Assembly (NCBI GenBank): GCA_009777345.1 | Contig: WRMB01000010.1 | Span: 1-64,000 of the forward strand | DNA from: Micrococcales bacterium | Lineage (GTDB): Bacteria > Actinomycetota > Actinomycetes > Actinomycetales > Cellulomonadaceae | DNA: 64,000 nt | Direction: 5' to 3' | Shown here: positions 1-8,260 of the stretch, piece after piece | Layout of the letters: each line of letters opens with the position of its first letter | Position numbering within the stretch: position 1 is the first letter of the stretch | Translations under genes and position numbers: made by a program | Notes under the pieces: generated by a model | What the model saw: only the letters and a program-made list of their open reading frames with translations | Database searches by the model: none | What the model was told of the DNA's origin: nothing

Positions 1-2
1 CG

Positions 3-1487
3 GGGGTGGCCGGCGGGGCCGGGAGCCGGGGGGTCGTCGGCCGGGAGGCCGCCGGTGCGCCGGTCCGCTGGACCGCGCGTCGGCCCTGGGGCGGTCCCAC
101 GGGGTCCCCCCCCGCCGACGGTTCGGCGGCGGCCACCGTGGCCGACGGTACCGCGGCCGGGCCGGTCGGCACGGCCAGGGGCACGGTGCTGTTCGCGGGG
201 CCGGGAGGCTCGGCGGTCCTGGCCGACCCGGCGACGAAGACGGTCGAGATCCGCGACGCCCAGGCCCGCACCGTCGGCCAGGTCGTGGCCGACGGTTCGG
301 CGGGACCGCTGGTCGCGATCAGCGCCAGCACCCTCGTGTGGGTCCGGGCGGGGGCCAGCGGCGACGAGGTCGTCTCGGCTGCGCTGCCGACGGTGCCGGT
401 CGTCAGCGGCCTGGGGTTCGTGCCGATCACCCCGGTGCGGGCGCTGGACACCCGGACGGTGAACCAGCCGCTGGGTGCTGGTGCGGTGCGGGAGGTGCCG
501 CTGGCAGGCGTGGTGCCTCCGGAGGCCAAGGCGGTGGCGCTGAACGTGACGGCGGTGGGCGCGTCGGCGTCGACGTTCCTGCGGGTGTGGCCGACGGGCC
601 AGACGATGCCCGGGACGTCGAACCTCAACGTCACGCGGGACAGCACGGCCGCCGTTGCCGTGGTCTCGGCGCTGGGCACCGACCGGAAGGTCTCGGTCCG
701 CAACAACACCGGGTCGGTGCACCTGGTGGTGGACGTGACCGGGTACTACGTGTCGTCGGGGGGTGCGGGGTTCAGCCCGCTGGCGTCGTCGGCCCGGCTG
801 TACGACAGCCGGACCTCCGGCGGGCACGCGTCCATGAGCACCCGACGGCTGCAGGTGGCCGGGCGGGCGGGGATACCCTCGGACGCCACGGCCGTGATGG
901 TCAACGTGACGGCGGCGGGGGCGCAGGGACCGGGACATATCTCGGTGGTGCCAGCCGGTGGCGACGTGCACGGTACGTCGTCGGTCAACCTCTGGCCGGG
1001 TGCCGACGTGGCCAACCGGGCGACGGTGCCGCTGTCCGGCGGCCAGATCGACGTCTACCTGCACGCTGGGCCGTCCGGGGTGATCGTCGACGTGGTGGGC
1101 TGGTACGGGCCGTCCGGTCAGCTGCGGCTGACACCGGTGGTACCGCAACGGGTGGTCGACACCCGGGACGCCGCCCTGTCGCCCGGTGGTCCGGTCGGGC
1201 AAGGGCAGACGCGCACGCTGTCGGTCCGGGACGCGATCGTCACCGACCAGGTGCCCAGGGCGGCACTGGTGACGCTGACCGCGACGCAGCAGACGGCGGT
1301 CGCGACCCACCTGAAGGTGGGGGCGGCTGGTCAGGCGCTGCCTGTGACGTCGGACCTGAACACCGGGGCGGGCCGGGACCAGGCGGCGCTGGCGCTCATG
1401 GTCTGGAACTCCGCGGGTGCGTCAGTGGTGTACAACAACACCGGCTCGACTCATGTGGTCGTCGACGTCGTCGCTGTGTTCCACTGA
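3..1487 (+). CDS. Surface protein with three LDTR-type repeats, 5' partial
   Basis: The frame is open to the left edge of the window, so the N-terminus is missing. What remains is about 130 low-complexity residues followed by three ~115-residue modules. The modules open with GLGFVPITPVRALDTR, FSPLASSARLYDSR or RLTPVVPQRVVDTR, and end in VVVDVTGYY, VIVDVVGWYG and VVVDVVAVFH. The same modules form the C-terminus of the amidase immediately downstream and occur again in the 25.2-kb protein, so this is probably a secreted, wall-associated protein. The enzymatic domain, if there is one, lies outside the window. The gene is 112 bp upstream of the amidase on the same strand. Confidence 0.75.
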   Translation, partial: GVAGGAGSRGVVGREAAGAPVRWTARRPWGGPTGSPPADGSAAATVADGTAAGPVGTARGTVLFAGPGGSAVLADPATKTVEIRDAQARTVGQVVADGSAGPLVAISASTLVWVRAGASGDEVVSAALPTVPVVSGLGFVPITPVRALDTRTVNQPLGAGAVREVPLAGVVPPEAKAVALNVTAVGASASTFLRVWPTGQTMPGTSNLNVTRDSTAAVAVVSALGTDRKVSVRNNTGSVHLVVDVTGYYVSSGGAGFSPLASSARLYDSRTSGGHASMSTRRLQVAGRAGIPSDATAVMVNVTAAGAQGPGHISVVPAGGDVHGTSSVNLWPGADVANRATVPLSGGQIDVYLHAGPSGVIVDVVGWYGPSGQLRLTPVVPQRVVDTRDAALSPGGPVGQGQTRTLSVRDAIVTDQVPRAALVTLTATQQTAVATHLKVGAAGQALPVTSDLNTGAGRDQAALALMVWNSAGASVVYNNTGSTHVVVDVVAVFH

Positions 1488-1599
1488 AGGTACGGAGAAC
1501 CGGTCCCATGGTCTGCCTTTCCTCCAGTAGGCGAGCGCCCTGGTCGATAGACGGGACAGCAGGCATCCGGTACACCAGGACGATGCTGAGAGGCGGACG

Positions 1600-4350
1600 A
1601 TGACTGTGAACACGACGATCCGACGGGTACTGGTCGTCGGCACGGTGCTGGCGGTCGGGGTGTGGCCGCTTCCGGCGGCAGGTGGGTCGGCGGTGCCGGT
1701 CGGTGCTGAGACCGCAGTCCTCGTGGAGACCGATCCTGTGGCTGCCGCGGCCGATCCGGTACAGGTCGACGAGCTCGTGGTGGAGGTCGACGACCCGAAG
1801 GCAGGTTCGACGACCGGCGGTCCGACCGTCGACCCGGTCGACGACGACACCGTGGTGGCCGACCGGGCGCTGGCCGGTGGTCGGGTGGCGACCGAGGTGG
1901 TCGACACCACCGACCACCAGACCGTCGGCGTCACGTGGCCGCAGTCCGAGCCGGGGGCCGGTCTCGCCCTCCAGATGAGGAGCCGGACGGGCGGCACGTG
2001 GAGCGAGTGGACCCCGATGCCGGTCTCCGACCTGGCGCCCGACGAGGGCACGGCCGACGCCCTCCAGGCGCAGGCTCGGGCCGGGACCGACCCGGTGTGG
2101 ATCGGCGACGCCGACGCGGTCCAGCTGTCGGTGGTCGACTCGGCCGTCGACATAGCCGACGTCCGCCTGGCCGTGATCGGCTCCGAACCGCCGGACGCGT
2201 CTGGGGCAGGCGCACCGGCGGCGCCGTCGGCACCGGCCTCGCCCGGACCGGCGCCCGCGGACGGGTCGGCGTCGGCACAGCCCGCGGTCTGGACCGATCC
2301 GACCGCGGCTCGACCGGCCCTGGCCGTACCGACGGTGGCGATGGCGACGGCCCCGACGCTGGTCACCCGGGCCCAGTGGGGCGCGGCCGCGCCGACCTGC
2401 GTGATGGACTCCGCGCCGCTGGTGGGTGCGGTGCTGCACCACACCGCCGGTTCGAACGCCTATGCCACGACCGCCGCGGCGATGCAGCAGATCCGTAACG
2501 ACCAGCGGTACCACCAGCAGTCACGCGGCTGGTGCGACCTGGGGTACAACTTCGTCGTCGACAAGTGGGGCAACATCTACGAGGGCCGCGCCGGGTCGCT
2601 GACCTCGTCGGTGATCGGCGTGCACTCTGGTGGTTTCAACACTGGGACGGTCGGTGTCTCGATGCTGGGCGACTACTCCTCGGTCACCCCGTCGCAGGCG
2701 GTGGTCAGCTCTGTGGCGCGGGTCGTCGGCTGGAAGCTCGGTGAGGCTGCGCTCGACCCGGCCAGCTCCATGTCGTACTACACCGGTGCGGGAGACAACT
2801 CCCGGTACCGCAACCAGACGGTGACGCTGCCCCGGGTGTTCGGGCACCGTGACGTGGCGTACACCGCCTGCCCTGGTACGAGCGGCCACGCGATCCTGCC
2901 TGCGGTGCGCCTGCTCGCCCGTGACTCTTCCGGGCCGATCTTCGTCAGCCCGACCCTGAACCGCACGTCGCTACCGATCGACGGGTCGGTGACGGTCAGC
3001 ACGACGCCGACGGCCGCTGTCGACTGGACGCTGACGGTGACCGACGACCGTACCGGCGTGGTGATGTCCACCACTACCGGGCGCACCCTGCTGGGTGGCC
3101 TGTCGGCGACCTGGGACGGCCGCGGCCCGGCCGGTCCGGTGGGGCCGGGGCCCTTCCGGCTCACCCTGACCGGCAAGGGTGTCGGTACCGGCCTGGCCGC
3201 GAACCGGTGGTCGACCGTGGTCCAGGTGACCGGTTCGCAGACCCCGGCGACGGTCGCCGCGGTGCCGCTGACCGGCGACCTGGGATTCGTCCCGGTGACT
3301 CCCGCCCGGCTGCTGGACACCCGGACGACCGGCCAGTCGCTGGGCCAGGGCTCTCGGCTGGACCTGAAGGTGGCCGGGGTGAGAGGGGTGCCGGCGGACG
3401 CCAAGGCCGTGGCGCTCAACGTGACCGCGGTGCACGCCTCGATCCCGACGTTCATACGCGCCTGGCCCGCCGGTGCGGCCGATCCGGGAACGTCGATGCT
3501 CAACGTCGATCCCTCGGCGACGACCGCGGCGGCGACGGTGGTCGGCGTGGGTGGCGAGGGCAAGGTGAGCCTGCGCAACAACGCCGGTTCGGTCCACCTG
3601 ATCGTCGACGTCACGGGGTACTACGCCGCCGGTTCGGGTGAGAAGTTCACGCCGCTGGACAGGGCCTACCGGCTGATGGACACCCGCACCGATGCCGGCC
3701 TGGCGCACGGTCAGACCCGTCGGGTCGCGGTCGCGGCGGCAGGGGTGCCGACGAACGCGACTGCCGTGGTGGTGAACGTGACCTCAGCCGCGGCCCGGGG
3801 CAGCGGACACCTGGTGGTGGTGCCCGCGGGCGGTGACACCACCGCTACGTCGGTGGTGAACCACCGGGTCGGGGGCGATGTGGCCAACCGGGCGACGGTA
3901 CCGCTGTCCAACGGCCAGATCGACGTCTACCTGCACGGGGGGCCGGCCGGGGTGGTCGTCGACGTGGTCGGCTGGTACGGGCCGTCCGGTAAGTACCGGC
4001 TGACCCCGCTGGTGCCGCAACGGGTCGTGGACACCCGGGTGTCAGGCACGCCGCTGCGGGGCGGAGAGGCTCGAACCCTGGCCGTCCGCGGCGCCATCAC
4101 GACCAGCGGCACTCCGGCTGCGGCGCTGGCCACCATCACCGCGACGCAGCAGACAGCGCCAGCCACCTACCTGACCGTCGGCGCCGCAGGAATGTCGGTG
4201 CCGCCGTCGACGTCGGACCTCAACACAGGCGCCGGTCGCGACCAGGCCGCGCTCGCGGTGCTGGTCTGGGACTCCGCGGGCCGGTCCGTGGTGTACAACA
4301 ACGTGGGTTCGACCCACCTGGTCGTCGACGTCAACGCCGTGTTCAGGTGA
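1600..4350 (+). CDS. Secreted N-acetylmuramoyl-L-alanine amidase (PGRP/amidase_2) with LDTR repeats
   Basis: The 916-residue product should cleave the MurNAc-L-Ala bond of peptidoglycan outside the cell. A signal peptide covers roughly residues 1-30. After a low-complexity linker, the PGRP fold runs from about residue 250 (LVTRAQWGA) to 440. Zinc ligands are visible as H280/H281 in LHHTAG, H416 in FGHRD and C424 in ACPGT. A FlgD-like Ig segment (WTLTVTDD...ATWDGRG) follows at about 460-530. Three C-terminal repeats open with FVPVTPARLLDTR and end with VVVDVVGWYG or VVDVNAVFR; they are close copies of those in the upstream gene. The ATG start has gaggcgga just upstream. Family assignment is secure; the role of the repeats (probably wall or glycan binding) is inferred. 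Confidence 0.93.
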   Translation: MTVNTTIRRVLVVGTVLAVGVWPLPAAGGSAVPVGAETAVLVETDPVAAAADPVQVDELVVEVDDPKAGSTTGGPTVDPVDDDTVVADRALAGGRVATEVVDTTDHQTVGVTWPQSEPGAGLALQMRSRTGGTWSEWTPMPVSDLAPDEGTADALQAQARAGTDPVWIGDADAVQLSVVDSAVDIADVRLAVIGSEPPDASGAGAPAAPSAPASPGPAPADGSASAQPAVWTDPTAARPALAVPTVAMATAPTLVTRAQWGAAAPTCVMDSAPLVGAVLHHTAGSNAYATTAAAMQQIRNDQRYHQQSRGWCDLGYNFVVDKWGNIYEGRAGSLTSSVIGVHSGGFNTGTVGVSMLGDYSSVTPSQAVVSSVARVVGWKLGEAALDPASSMSYYTGAGDNSRYRNQTVTLPRVFGHRDVAYTACPGTSGHAILPAVRLLARDSSGPIFVSPTLNRTSLPIDGSVTVSTTPTAAVDWTLTVTDDRTGVVMSTTTGRTLLGGLSATWDGRGPAGPVGPGPFRLTLTGKGVGTGLAANRWSTVVQVTGSQTPATVAAVPLTGDLGFVPVTPARLLDTRTTGQSLGQGSRLDLKVAGVRGVPADAKAVALNVTAVHASIPTFIRAWPAGAADPGTSMLNVDPSATTAAATVVGVGGEGKVSLRNNAGSVHLIVDVTGYYAAGSGEKFTPLDRAYRLMDTRTDAGLAHGQTRRVAVAAAGVPTNATAVVVNVTSAAARGSGHLVVVPAGGDTTATSVVNHRVGGDVANRATVPLSNGQIDVYLHGGPAGVVVDVVGWYGPSGKYRLTPLVPQRVVDTRVSGTPLRGGEARTLAVRGAITTSGTPAAALATITATQQTAPATYLTVGAAGMSVPPSTSDLNTGAGRDQAALAVLVWDSAGRSVVYNNVGSTHLVVDVNAVFR

Positions 4351-4539
4351 GCGTCCGGCACGGGTCTCGCGATCGTCGGTCGCTGCGTGCTGCACGGATT
4401 CGGTGCGGAGCAGCGGTGCAGGGCTGACGAAGGCGCAGTCCTGAGGTGGACCTGCTGGGAGCACCGTACGCGTCTGGGCGCCTGAACTTCAGTTGTGACA
4501 TGTGCTGTCTTAAGTCATGAACTCTGCAGGACCAGAGTC

Positions 4540-4569
4540 TTGAGAACCGCGGCAACGAGCGACTAGTCT
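4540..4569 (+). promoter_or_regulatory. Putative promoter of the NlpC/P60-like gene
   Basis: TTGAGA at 4540-4545 and TAGTCT at 4564-4569 are separated by 18 bp. They lie in a noticeably AT-richer intergenic stretch about 45 bp before the ATG at 4615, which itself has a ggaga ribosome-binding site. The call rests on motif and position only. Confidence 0.45.
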
Positions 4570-4614
4570 GTTTCTTACCGGTCAGATCATGACTGGTTCG
4601 AGATCGGAGAGCAG

Positions 4615-5622
4615 ATGAACGAGTTGGTTGTTGGTCGCCGACCGCGATCAAGACGGGTTGTCGCCAGGAGACCGCATCGCAGCCACCCCCGGGTGGCTCA
4701 CCTGTGGGCCGTGACCGCATCGCTCGCGCTCGTAGCGACGATCGTCGCACCGAGCGCGGAGGCGGCCTCGTCTCAGGGCGGACCGATCGTCCGTTCCGAG
4801 GTCGTCGCTCGTGGGCAGAACTGGGTAGACCGAGCCGTTCCGTACGGTGGGTCGTATGCCACTGATATAGAAGGGGCGCATACCTACCGGCAGGACTGCT
4901 CGGGATTCGTCTCGATGGCCTGGCACCTGACGACGTCCTTGTCCACCAGCACCCTGTCGGCCGTGTCGACCCAGATATCTTACGACCAGCTCCAACCGGG
5001 CGACGCTTTGAATAAATCTGGCGATCACGTTCGTCTCTTCGTGGGGTGGGTAGACTCTGGGCGAACGACGATAAGAACCATGGAAGAGACCCCTAGCAGA
5101 GGCGCGGTGGTCGCGACCTACAGCCGGTCGAACATGGTCAGCAAAGGTTATGTCGCGCTGCGTTACAACAATGTGGTAGACGACCCTGCGGGGTCAGGTT
5201 ACGGTGGCACTCTCCAGTTCGCCTCTTGGGTCGACGCCACTGGTGCGCTTCGTCTTTCGCACTGGACCGGGACCGCGTGGCAGCACGATAGCTTCAGCGG
5301 TCTCGCGGTCCGTCAGGGGACGAGCCCGTCGTCCTACCGTGGCGCTGATGGTACGCAGTGGATCTCGTGGGTCGATTCTGCTGGGGTTCTGCGGTTGTCG
5401 CACTGGACTGGGTCGGTGTGGCAGCACGACAACCTGGGTTCGCAGGTGGCGGTGGACAGCAGCCCGAGCGCGTTCGCCGATCCGGGCGGTCATCCTAATA
5501 TCGTCTGGGTGGACGCTGCTGGGGTTCTGCGGTTGACGCGCTGGACGGGTACTGCCTGGCAGGTCGACAACTTCGGCCTGGCTGTCATGAGCGGGAGCAG
5601 TCCGAGCGCCTATCTCGGCTGA
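4615..5622 (+). CDS. Secreted NlpC/P60-like cysteine peptidase with propeller-type repeats
   Basis: The 335-residue product has an Arg-rich N-terminus and a signal segment at about residues 30-50 ending SAEA. The catalytic domain shows RQDCSGFVSMAW (C95) and SGDHVRLFVGW (H138), the Cys-His arrangement of NlpC/P60-type cell-wall hydrolases. From about residue 200 there are ~47-residue repeats of the form WVDxxGxLRLSHWTGxxWQHDN, resembling lectin-like propeller blades. The protein stops at SPSAYLG, the beginning of another repeat, so the blade array ends mid-repeat. Base composition around the promoter and 5' end is less GC-rich than in neighbouring genes. Peptidase assignment is likely; the substrate is inferred to be peptidoglycan peptides. 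Confidence 0.75.
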   Translation: MNELVVGRRPRSRRVVARRPHRSHPRVAHLWAVTASLALVATIVAPSAEAASSQGGPIVRSEVVARGQNWVDRAVPYGGSYATDIEGAHTYRQDCSGFVSMAWHLTTSLSTSTLSAVSTQISYDQLQPGDALNKSGDHVRLFVGWVDSGRTTIRTMEETPSRGAVVATYSRSNMVSKGYVALRYNNVVDDPAGSGYGGTLQFASWVDATGALRLSHWTGTAWQHDSFSGLAVRQGTSPSSYRGADGTQWISWVDSAGVLRLSHWTGSVWQHDNLGSQVAVDSSPSAFADPGGHPNIVWVDAAGVLRLTRWTGTAWQVDNFGLAVMSGSSPSAYLG

Positions 5623-5751
5623 GCAGTCTCCAGGCGGTCCAGGTCAGGGTGGTGGTCTGCTGTCACGTCGGCGGGCCACCACCTCGGCATGGCACCATGG
5701 CACGCGAACGGGAATGGTCGGCTCGGGCAGGGGTCGAGTGCGTCGACCGGC

Positions 5752-6654
5752 TCACAGACGGCCGAGACGACCTCGTAGGGCGTCGCGGACGGCCCGGCCC
5801 ATCAGCCGGGCTCGTGTCCACCGCGGCGGTACCAGGGCCAGGTAGTAGACGATGTACCGGCTGATCCAGGCCAGGTAGCCGAAGCGCCAGCGGGTCGGCA
5901 TGGCGCGTCCTCGGACGAGCCACAAGGTGTTACGCACGGTGTAGTAGTTGCGGACCGTGTGCTGGATGTGGACGTCGCGGGACCGCCAGAGCACCCGCCG
6001 GGTGGCGTCGCCCAGCTGGTGCTCCAGGCGGGCCCCGACGACCACGCCCACCCGCCAGCCGTGCCGTCGGGCCCGCAGCCCCCACTCCAGGTCTACGTGG
6101 TCGATGAACAGGTCTTCGTCCATGCCGCCGATATCGTCGACCACGCGCAGGTCGATCAGGCAGCCGGAGGCGAGCAGGAAGGCGACGTCGACCACCGTCC
6201 CCTCGGTGCGGGGCAGGTCCCGGATGCGGCGGGGGCCGCTGCCCTGGTCGGTGAAGACCAGCGGGGCCTGCGGCGTGCGGGCGTCGACGGCGACCGGGCC
6301 GACCGCGCCGAGGCGGCCGGTGGCGTCCTCGTCGAGAGCGGCGAGCAGCCGGGCGACCATATCGGGTGCGGGTCCGGAGTCGTCGTCGGAGAGCAGGACG
6401 TGCGTCGCCCCGTCGGCCCGCGCCCGGTCGATGCCCCGGTTCTGGGCCGCCGCGATGCCGAGGTTGTCGCCCAGCGGGACGACGGTGCCGCGGTGGTCGA
6501 GGACCTGGTCGAGCCGGGCCAGGGTGTCGGCGTCGCTGCCGTTGTCCATCACCAGGAGGTCGTCGACCTGGGGAGCCAGGGCGTCGACGAGCCGTCCGAC
6601 CTGGTCGGTGTCGGGATGGTAGGTGACGACGACCGCCACCACGCGGGCCGCCAC
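5752..6654 (-). CDS. GT2 glycosyltransferase, rhamnosyltransferase-like
   Basis: The 300-residue cytoplasmic GT-A enzyme begins VVAVVVTYHPD, carries VMDNGSD and the metal-binding LSDDDSGPAPD motif, and then GGMDEDLFIDHVDLEWGLRARRHGW. This pattern is typical of dTDP-rhamnose-using transferases of the RfbF type. It starts with GTG 2 bp after the rmlC stop, so the two form an operon, which agrees with use of the dTDP-rhamnose made by Rml enzymes. The last ~40 residues (YLALVPPRWTRARL...) may be membrane-associated. Donor specificity is inferred from similarity and context. Confidence 0.85.
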   Translation of the reverse strand: MAARVVAVVVTYHPDTDQVGRLVDALAPQVDDLLVMDNGSDADTLARLDQVLDHRGTVVPLGDNLGIAAAQNRGIDRARADGATHVLLSDDDSGPAPDMVARLLAALDEDATGRLGAVGPVAVDARTPQAPLVFTDQGSGPRRIRDLPRTEGTVVDVAFLLASGCLIDLRVVDDIGGMDEDLFIDHVDLEWGLRARRHGWRVGVVVGARLEHQLGDATRRVLWRSRDVHIQHTVRNYYTVRNTLWLVRGRAMPTRWRFGYLAWISRYIVYYLALVPPRWTRARLMGRAVRDALRGRLGRL

Positions 6655-6656
6655 GG

Positions 6657-7274
6657 TCAGCGACCGGCGTAGGGGGCGCAGACCTCCCAGGTGGGCAGCA
6701 GGCCCGCGGCCCGCGCCTCGGCCAGCGACGGGGCCGCCTCGTCCTTGGCCGACAGCAGCGGTGCCACCGGGTTCCCCGCCCGGTCCGCGGTCGGCCAGAC
6801 GATGCCCAGGTCGGGGTCGAGAGGGTTTACCCCGTGCTCACGTTCCGGTGCGTAGCCGGTAGAGCAGAGATAGGCCACCGTGGCGCCGTCGCCGAGCGAC
6901 ATGAACGCGTGGCCGAGCCCCTCGGCCAGGTAGACGGCCCGCCGGTCGACGTCGTCGAGCAGCACCGTGTCCCACTGGCCGAAGGTCGGCGACCCGACCC
7001 GGATGTCGACGGCGACGTCCAGGACGGCACCGGCCATGCAGGTGACGTACTTGGCCTGGCCCGGAGGGACGTCGGCGAAGTGCACACCCCGGACGACGCC
7101 CGCCGCCGAGACCGACAGGTTGGCCTGTCTCAGGTCGAACCGGTGCCCGAGCGCGGCCTGGAAGTCCTCGTCGGTGAACCACTCCAGGAACGTGCCGCGC
7201 GGGTCCCGGAACTGTCGCGGTTCCAGCACCCAGGCTCCGGGCACACCAAGCTCGTGACGTTCCACCGTCGTCAT
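6657..7274 (-). CDS. rmlC: dTDP-4-dehydrorhamnose 3,5-epimerase
   Basis: The 205-residue cupin epimerises dTDP-4-keto-6-deoxyglucose at C3 and C5, the third step of dTDP-L-rhamnose synthesis. The product contains the family hallmarks RGVHF (catalytic His), VLDVAVDIRVGSPTFGQW (Asp), GLGHAFMSL and YLCSTGYAPEREHGVNPLDPDLGI (Tyr). Length is normal for the family. It is transcribed divergently from rmlD across a 125-bp intergenic region and is followed 2 bp later by the rhamnosyltransferase gene. No rmlB is visible in the window. Confidence 0.95.
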   Translation of the reverse strand: MTTVERHELGVPGAWVLEPRQFRDPRGTFLEWFTDEDFQAALGHRFDLRQANLSVSAAGVVRGVHFADVPPGQAKYVTCMAGAVLDVAVDIRVGSPTFGQWDTVLLDDVDRRAVYLAEGLGHAFMSLGDGATVAYLCSTGYAPEREHGVNPLDPDLGIVWPTADRAGNPVAPLLSAKDEAAPSLAEARAAGLLPTWEVCAPYAGR

Positions 7275-7399
7275 CTCCTTCTGCCGCTGTTGTTCGGTTC
7301 ACCGGCTCAGCTCTCACGCTCGCAGCCACGGCGGCCTCTACCCTAGCCCTGACATGTGTTGGTCGACGGTGGTCTGGGACCACAGGCAGGAGCTGTGAC

Positions 7400-8248
7400 G
7401 TGCGGTGGTTGGTGGTCGGGGCCGAGGGCATGCTGGGTACGGACCTGATGCGGGTGGTCACCGCGGCCGGGCACGAGGCGGTGGGGGTCGACCGGGGGGA
7501 CGTCGACATCACGGTGCCCGGGTCGCTGGACCCGTGGCTGAGCGGCACCGGCGTGGTGGTCAACTGCGCCGCGTGGACGGCGGTCGACGCCGCCGAGGAC
7601 CACGAACCCGAGGCCTTCGCCGTCAACGCGGTCGGTGCGGCACTGACGGCCCGGGCCGCTGCCGCCGTCGGGGCACGGATGGTGCAGGTCTCGACGGACT
7701 ACGTGTTCGACGGCCAGGCCAGTGCGCCCTACGGCGAGGGCACCCCGATGCGGCCTCGTTCCGCCTACGGGCGGACCAAGGCGGCCGGCGAGTGGGCGGT
7801 GCGGGCGGAGGCCCGCGACTGCCTCGTCGTCCGTACGGCCTGGCTGTACGGTGCGCACGGACCGTGCTTCCCGCGCACTATCGCCCGGATCGCCGCCGAG
7901 CGCGGCGAGGTCGCCGTGGTGGACGACCAGACCGGTCAGCCGACCTGGACCGTCGACCTGGCCGACCTCGTGCTGCGGCTGGTCGACGCCGGGGCTCCCA
8001 GCGGCACCTACCACGGCACGTCCTCGGGACAGACGTCGTGGTTCGATCTCGCGCAGGCCGCGGTCGCCGCCGCGGGCCAGGACGCGGGCGTGGTCACCCC
8101 GACCACGTCGGAGCAGTTCGTCCGTCCGGCGCCGCGCCCGCAGTACTCGGTCCTGGGCCACGAGGCACTGGAGCGCATCGGTGTCGCGCCGATCGGCGAC
8201 TGGCGGACGCGGTGGCAGGCAGCCGCGGCGCAGGTGATGGGCCAGTGA
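7400..8248 (+). CDS. rmlD: dTDP-4-dehydrorhamnose reductase
   Basis: The 282-residue short-chain dehydrogenase/reductase carries out the last, NAD(P)H-dependent step of dTDP-L-rhamnose synthesis. The Rossmann motif GAEGMLGTDL is at the N-terminus, followed by VSTDYVFDG and the catalytic YGRTKAAGE (YxxxK). The C-terminal half contains the substrate-lobe motif DDQTGQPTWTVDLA. The GTG start is preceded by caggag about 8 bp upstream. It reads divergently from rmlC and ends 12 bp before a large membrane protein gene, suggesting co-transcription. Confidence 0.95.
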   Translation: MRWLVVGAEGMLGTDLMRVVTAAGHEAVGVDRGDVDITVPGSLDPWLSGTGVVVNCAAWTAVDAAEDHEPEAFAVNAVGAALTARAAAAVGARMVQVSTDYVFDGQASAPYGEGTPMRPRSAYGRTKAAGEWAVRAEARDCLVVRTAWLYGAHGPCFPRTIARIAAERGEVAVVDDQTGQPTWTVDLADLVLRLVDAGAPSGTYHGTSSGQTSWFDLAQAAVAAAGQDAGVVTPTTSEQFVRPAPRPQYSVLGHEALERIGVAPIGDWRTRWQAAAAQVMGQ

Positions 8249-8260
8249 GGTGACGGACCG

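Noticed and set aside
1560-1590. Further copy of the 29-nt element before the amidase gene
   Set aside because: ATCCGGTACACCAGG resembles its right half, but the left half, the -10 box and the 60-nt spacing are absent.
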